Of a stretch of 64,000 nt of DNA, positions 60,284 to 64,000 are shown piece by piece. Position 1 is the first letter of the stretch; the number at the start of each line of letters is the position of its first letter. The notes under the pieces are model-generated. The model was not told the origin of the DNA, made no database searches, and saw only the letters and a list, made by a program, of their open reading frames with translations. The position numbers and the translations under genes were made by a program. Origin of the DNA: DASPKM01 sp963817075 (GTDB lineage: Bacteria; Bacteroidota; Bacteroidia; Chitinophagales; Chitinophagaceae); assembly GCA_963817075.1 (NCBI GenBank), contig CAWFMT010000005.1, positions 310,001 to 374,000 on the forward strand, read 5' to 3'.

Positions 60284-61185
60284 TAGGTTAATGCAATTCT
60301 GAGCACTTCAGCAGCTTCATCAAAATCATTCATTGGCCTCAAATTTCTTTTCAAACAATCCAGGAAATACTGCATTTGCAAAGCATATGTATCCGAAATT
60401 GAAAAATCTTCATTTAGCTCTACGCTACCATCATCAGTAATTATTTCGCAATTCAATAAATCCACATTAATGATCTTTTGTTCGGCTACAATTTCAAGAC
60501 TGCGTTTGGGTACTTTCCTGTAGTAATTAAGGAGAATATTAATTGTAAACTTCTCATACACTAATTGAAATGAGGCAAAATCATCGGAATCAATATTCAA
60601 AGATGATACCTTTCTCTTTGTACTTATGACCTTATCAGGTTTTCCAAACAACCAATAGCAATAATCAATTTCATGAATCAGATCAAGATGAACGCCTCCG
60701 CCCATCTCACGTTTCGCACTATAAGAAGCTGCATAGTTTGCGCCTGGCCTCCATTGGGAAAGGTTAGACCCGCAATAGACATTTACTTCGAGAATTGATA
60801 AAGAAGGAATTATTTCTTTAATCATTTCAAGAGCCTTATGGAACCTGAGATTACAGGCAACATAAGTAACTACTTTCTTTTCCCTTAGTAACCTCTCTAA
60901 AAACTCTATCTCACTATGTTTAGAAACAACAGGCTTCTCAATAAATAGCGGCCGATCAAAGGCCAAGGCCTTTTGTATAGTTTCAGCGTGACAATTAGTA
61001 GGATTCGAAATAATAATAAAATCCGGTTCATGGATATCACTCCAATTTGAAAAATTTATTATGCCCTCATACTGGTTGTCATTACTTGAGCGCAAAGCCA
61101 TGAACTTCACTTCAGGCACCAATTGTCTTAGGGCGGCAATATGTTTTTTAGCAATTGATCCCAGCCCCACGATCAGCACCTTCAT
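60283..61185 (-). CDS. ptmF: Gfo/Idh/MocA-family oxidoreductase, PtmF-like
   Basis: 300 residues, slightly short for the family. The NAD fold is VLIVGLGSIAKKHIAAL, and the catalytic lysine motif is FIEKPVV near 84. The substrate domain has MGGGVHLDLIHEIDYCYWLF near 164 with the usual His-Asp-like pair replaced by HEID. Position between the CMP-sugar synthetase and the SDR is the order of ptmB-ptmF-ptmA genes. The exact reaction is not clear; it differs strongly from the other Gfo/Idh gene at 47808-48815. Confidence 0.72.
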   Translation of the reverse strand: MKVLIVGLGSIAKKHIAALRQLVPEVKFMALRSSNDNQYEGIINFSNWSDIHEPDFIIISNPTNCHAETIQKALAFDRPLFIEKPVVSKHSEIEFLERLLREKKVVTYVACNLRFHKALEMIKEIIPSLSILEVNVYCGSNLSQWRPGANYAASYSAKREMGGGVHLDLIHEIDYCYWLFGKPDKVISTKRKVSSLNIDSDDFASFQLVYEKFTINILLNYYRKVPKRSLEIVAEQKIINVDLLNCEIITDDGSVELNEDFSISDTYALQMQYFLDCLKRNLRPMNDFDEAAEVLRIALT

Positions 61186-61895
61186 AATTCAAATCCAAGC
61201 TTATTATTCTGAAGCAAAAATTCCATAAACTCAAAATCTACCTCGTGATCAAGATCAAAACAGATATGGGGCATTTTGTATATCAATGAACGCTCGGTAA
61301 TAGTTGAACTTACTGGGCCTTCGAAAAAAGTTCTTCGGTAAAAATAAAATGAAGCGTTCAACTCGAAAACGTCGGGGGCTGATTGACGAGTTAGAAATTC
61401 TCCTTTTTTTACCAATCCGTAGTAGCCATTTTCCTTTTTCTCAACCATATTAAAATATGGGTTTCTTGAAGCCGGACTGACAGAAAAAAGATTCAAAGCA
61501 TTTTTATCAGCATAAAATATTTCGAATGCACCCACAATATCACTTACTGTTCTTAGCGGGGAGGTGACATCAAGATCAAGAACATAATCAAATTTCCGAT
61601 CAGTCAGGTTCTCGTGGTAACTCAAAAGATCCGCGATGGTTTCGATTTTTCCTGCCTGGTCTGTTGCCAGATAATCTGGACGAGTGTATTCCGTTCCAAG
61701 CCCCATTTCTGCAGCAGTTTGTTTGATGGATGCATCATCAGTGGACAAACCAATTTCTCCATTAAAAGCTTTAGAGATTTTTTTAGCTATATCAATAGAA
61801 TAACCGATCAACGGCTTTCCATTCAAAAGCTTAATATTTTTTCCCTTTATCCCCTTTGAACCGCCCCTCGCACACAAGGTGATCAGTAAATTCAT
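61182..61895 (-). CDS. ptmB: CMP-nonulosonic acid synthetase (PtmB/LegF-like)
   Basis: 237 residues, acylneuraminate cytidylyltransferase family. The CTP-binding CARGGSKGIKGKNI is at 8-21, then STDDASIK, LDLDVTSPLRT near 107 and FDLDHEVDFEF near 216. It activates legionaminic or a related nonulosonic acid to the CMP sugar. Neighbours of PtmE and LegG type favour legionaminate over sialic or pseudaminic acid. The synthase (NeuB/LegI) is not in the window and is probably to the right. Confidence 0.86.
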   Translation of the reverse strand: MNLLITLCARGGSKGIKGKNIKLLNGKPLIGYSIDIAKKISKAFNGEIGLSTDDASIKQTAAEMGLGTEYTRPDYLATDQAGKIETIADLLSYHENLTDRKFDYVLDLDVTSPLRTVSDIVGAFEIFYADKNALNLFSVSPASRNPYFNMVEKKENGYYGLVKKGEFLTRQSAPDVFELNASFYFYRRTFFEGPVSSTITERSLIYKMPHICFDLDHEVDFEFMEFLLQNNKLGFEL

Positions 61896-62977
61896 TAAAA
61901 GTTGATATGCTTATAGTCTTCCTGGGCTTTAAGAAAATCCGTCATTCGGCCAATGTCCAACCAATATCCGAGAATTGGGAACTGGATTACTTTTTTTCCC
62001 TGGTCGATCAGTGACTGCATCAAATCCGTAGCATTATAAAAACCACCTTTTGGAATTATGCTGAGTTCTGATTTCTTGACAAGATATATACCAGCATTCG
62101 CGAAATAAGTATACTTCGGTTTCTCCTTTAATGACTTCACTTCGGCCGCCTCCAGTTCAAGGATCGCGTAAGGAAGATCAATGGAGTGAGGAATTGTAGC
62201 TACTGCCATTGCAGCATCAGAATTGCAAAACTCACGGTAGAAATCACTATAGTCAATATTCGTCAACAGATCAGAGTTCATGATGAGAATTACATCATGC
62301 TGAATATCCTCTATCAGGGAAACTGATCCTGCCGTCCCTAATGGCTTAGTTTCCTCAATGAATGAAATCTGGCTACTGTGGTCCCCAGACTCAAAATAAT
62401 CGCGGATGATATGTCCGAGATAATTTATGGTGATATAAAATTTTCGGACTCCAAATTTTTGCAAGCGATTTATATTATGCTCGATGATTGGCTTGCCAGC
62501 AATTTTGAGCATTGGCTTTGGGGTATCCTTGGTCAACGGCAATAATCGTTCACCTTTCCCTCCCGCCATGATCACTGCATCCACCGAGATAATTTCTCTA
62601 TAATCATTTACCGATACAACCTCAATTATACTATTTTGTTCATTGACTATGGGCAAATAATTGATGCCTTTCTGCCTGCACCATTGAATGAATTGATTGT
62701 CGATCTCTGTTGATTTTGCCCTGACGCAGCGGGAATTCATAACAGAGGTAATTGGATCCTTAACAGAAGCGTCATTAAGAAAGCCCCTGCGTATATCTCC
62801 ATCTGTAACAGATCCCAGAAGTTCATTTTTTTCATTCACTACAAATAATACATTGGACAAGACTCCAATTTCATCAAGAATTGCCAAGGCCTGCTTGATT
62901 GAAGCATGATTTGGAACGATCCTGTTTTGCCAGCTACTCTGGTTTAAGGTCGTAGAATTTCTTTTTTGTTGTGTCAA
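61895..62977 (-). CDS. ptmE: CBS-domain nucleotidyltransferase (PtmE/LegX-like)
   Basis: 360 residues. Two CBS motifs occupy about 20-130 (for example LLGSVTDGDIRRG and NYLPIVNEQNSIIEVV), followed by a nucleotidyltransferase domain beginning VIMAGGKGERLLPLTKDTPK near 135 and ending in YWLDIGRMTDF. In Campylobacter PtmE makes GDP-glucosamine, which commits sugar to the GDP-linked legionaminate route. The start overlaps the end of the 2-epimerase by 44 bases and no better downstream start is seen. Confidence 0.84.
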   Translation of the reverse strand: MTQQKRNSTTLNQSSWQNRIVPNHASIKQALAILDEIGVLSNVLFVVNEKNELLGSVTDGDIRRGFLNDASVKDPITSVMNSRCVRAKSTEIDNQFIQWCRQKGINYLPIVNEQNSIIEVVSVNDYREIISVDAVIMAGGKGERLLPLTKDTPKPMLKIAGKPIIEHNINRLQKFGVRKFYITINYLGHIIRDYFESGDHSSQISFIEETKPLGTAGSVSLIEDIQHDVILIMNSDLLTNIDYSDFYREFCNSDAAMAVATIPHSIDLPYAILELEAAEVKSLKEKPKYTYFANAGIYLVKKSELSIIPKGGFYNATDLMQSLIDQGKKVIQFPILGYWLDIGRMTDFLKAQEDYKHINF

Positions 62978-64000
62978 GCTTCCCGATGTTTTTAATTTGC
63001 TTCAATACTTTTACTGCAGCATTGCCATTCCCATATGGATTTACAATTTTCTTAGACTTTTTCCTGAATGTTTCTGAAAAAGCTTTTTCTATTGCATGCT
63101 GAATTTCCTTTTTGGAGGCCGCGCTATCGATCACTGATTCAGGTTTGATTCGTCCATCTTGCCTGTTTCCAATATTTACAACCGGTAGATTAAATGATGC
63201 AGCCTCAATAATTCCACTGGACGAATTCCCAACCATGGCCCTCACATATTTCAATAGCGATAAATATTTCAATTGACCCAGGCTTGCAAAAGCCTTTGCA
63301 CGATCCGGATTCTTTGCAACATAATTTTCAATTAATTGTTTGATCACTCTTCCATCTGCATCCGCATTTGGAAACGTAAATATCAAACGCAGAGAAGTGA
63401 ACTGATCCAAAGCCGCTATTAAATCATTTATCTGTTGTTCAGCAGATTTTTTTTCAAGGGTTACTGGATGGTATGTTACCAATACTGCCTTATCAATTGA
63501 CTCAAATTCCAATTGATATTCCAATTCTTTTTTTGAAAGTAATGAAAAGGATTTGATGTTATCCAATCCAATGGCCCCAGTATTAAAAACTCTCTTTGGG
63601 TTTTCCCCGAGTTGGATCACCCGTTGGCGATAATCATTTGTCGAAGTGAAATGCAACCACGCCATTTTTGTTATGGCATGTCGAAAAGCATCATCAGTGG
63701 CTCCTTCTGTTAACTCGCCCCCATGCAGATGGGCAATAGGGATCTTGAGTAAATGAGCAGAAGTGGCAGCAGAAAATGTTTCAAATCTATCACCTAGCAG
63801 AATGATCCAATCAGGCCTCAATCTTTCAAATGCTTCCGCAAATCCAATTACTCCTATCCCTGTTGATTTTGCAATTGAAACATCAGTATCCCCTGATAAA
63901 AGCATTTCAATTTTTTCATTAATAGGAAAGCCGTCCTTTTCAATCTCGCGATACGTCAATCCAAATTCAGGAGAAAGGTGCATGCCGGTTACAATAATTT
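62934..64000 (-). CDS. legG: Hydrolysing 2-epimerase, NeuC/LegG-like (5' end outside window)
   Basis: The frame continues to the right edge with IIVTG before the first Met, so that Met (63983) is internal; about 25-30 residues are missing. Family motifs: HLSPEFGLTYREIEKDGF, LLGDRFETFSAATSAHL, AHLHGGELTEGATDDAFRHA, TYHPVT and GNSSSGIIEA. The family hydrolyses a nucleotide sugar with inversion at C2 to give a mannose-configured free sugar, the substrate of nonulosonate synthases. Next to PtmE-like and PtmB-like genes the LegG role is preferred to NeuC. Confidence 0.85.
   Translation of the reverse strand, partial: IIVTGMHLSPEFGLTYREIEKDGFPINEKIEMLLSGDTDVSIAKSTGIGVIGFAEAFERLRPDWIILLGDRFETFSAATSAHLLKIPIAHLHGGELTEGATDDAFRHAITKMAWLHFTSTNDYRQRVIQLGENPKRVFNTGAIGLDNIKSFSLLSKKELEYQLEFESIDKAVLVTYHPVTLEKKSAEQQINDLIAALDQFTSLRLIFTFPNADADGRVIKQLIENYVAKNPDRAKAFASLGQLKYLSLLKYVRAMVGNSSSGIIEAASFNLPVVNIGNRQDGRIKPESVIDSAASKKEIQHAIEKAFSETFRKKSKKIVNPYGNGNAAVKVLKQIKNIGKLDTTKKKFYDLKPE

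Overview
The window reads as chromosomal DNA of a member of the Bacteroidota, probably a pigmented Chitinophagales/Cytophagales-type bacterium. The evidence is moderate-to-low GC, tandem FtsX/MacB-like permeases of about 800 residues ending in NPVKSLRTE-like tails, a flexirubin-free zeaxanthin-type carotenoid cluster, few visible Shine-Dalgarno sequences, and a TTTG/TANNTTTG-type promoter in front of crtI. No rRNA, tRNA, CRISPR, transposase or phage gene was seen.

Layout. (1) 1-16.8 kb, + strand: five FtsX-like ABC permease paralogues (the first cut by the window edge), a secreted DUF4097-type beta-repeat protein, one LolD/MacB-type ATPase and one TolC-like outer-membrane factor. A lone lipoprotein gene on the - strand sits between two exact 85-bp direct repeats. 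(2) 16.9-22.5 kb, - strand: a B12-binding MerR-family (CarH-like) regulator followed by crtI-crtB-idi-crtZ-crtY. A multi-part TGTTTAA/TTAAACA palindrome overlaps the inferred crtI promoter. (3) 22.6-64 kb, - strand: one very large, tightly packed surface-polysaccharide locus, entering from beyond the right edge and ending with a CpsB/YwqE-type phosphatase.

Reading the polysaccharide locus in its own direction (64 kb to 22.6 kb), the first block resembles the Campylobacter-type legionaminic acid route: hydrolysing 2-epimerase, CBS-nucleotidyltransferase, CMP-nonulosonate synthetase, Gfo/Idh oxidoreductase and SDR. It is followed by HisF, HisH and an N-acetyl-sugar amidotransferase, the set that makes an acetamidino group. 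An MBOAT/SGNH O-acetylation pair, a putative transferase and the Wzx flippase follow. A second HisH-HisF-amidotransferase set comes next, joined to an oxidoreductase, acyltransferase and aminotransferase as in 2,3-diacetamido-uronic acid synthesis. The rest contains glycosyltransferases, two FkbM methyltransferases, a GT11 fucosyltransferase, Wzy, AsnB, a NodU-type carbamoyltransferase, two GDP-mannose dehydratases, Fcl, and an initiating phosphoglycosyl transferase with its 4,6-dehydratase and reductase. The predicted product is a Wzx/Wzy-made glycan rich in rare sugars that are amidinated, amidated, carbamoylated, methylated and acetylated.

A second layer runs through the intergenic DNA. 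Many gene junctions hold low-complexity word arrays arranged as long imperfect inverted repeats, in several unrelated sequence families. The G/A-rich word follows the stop codon and its complement precedes the next start. These elements, the duplicated amidination modules with HisF copies that have lost different catalytic aspartates, and the CarH-like regulator with its operator are the most interesting items here.
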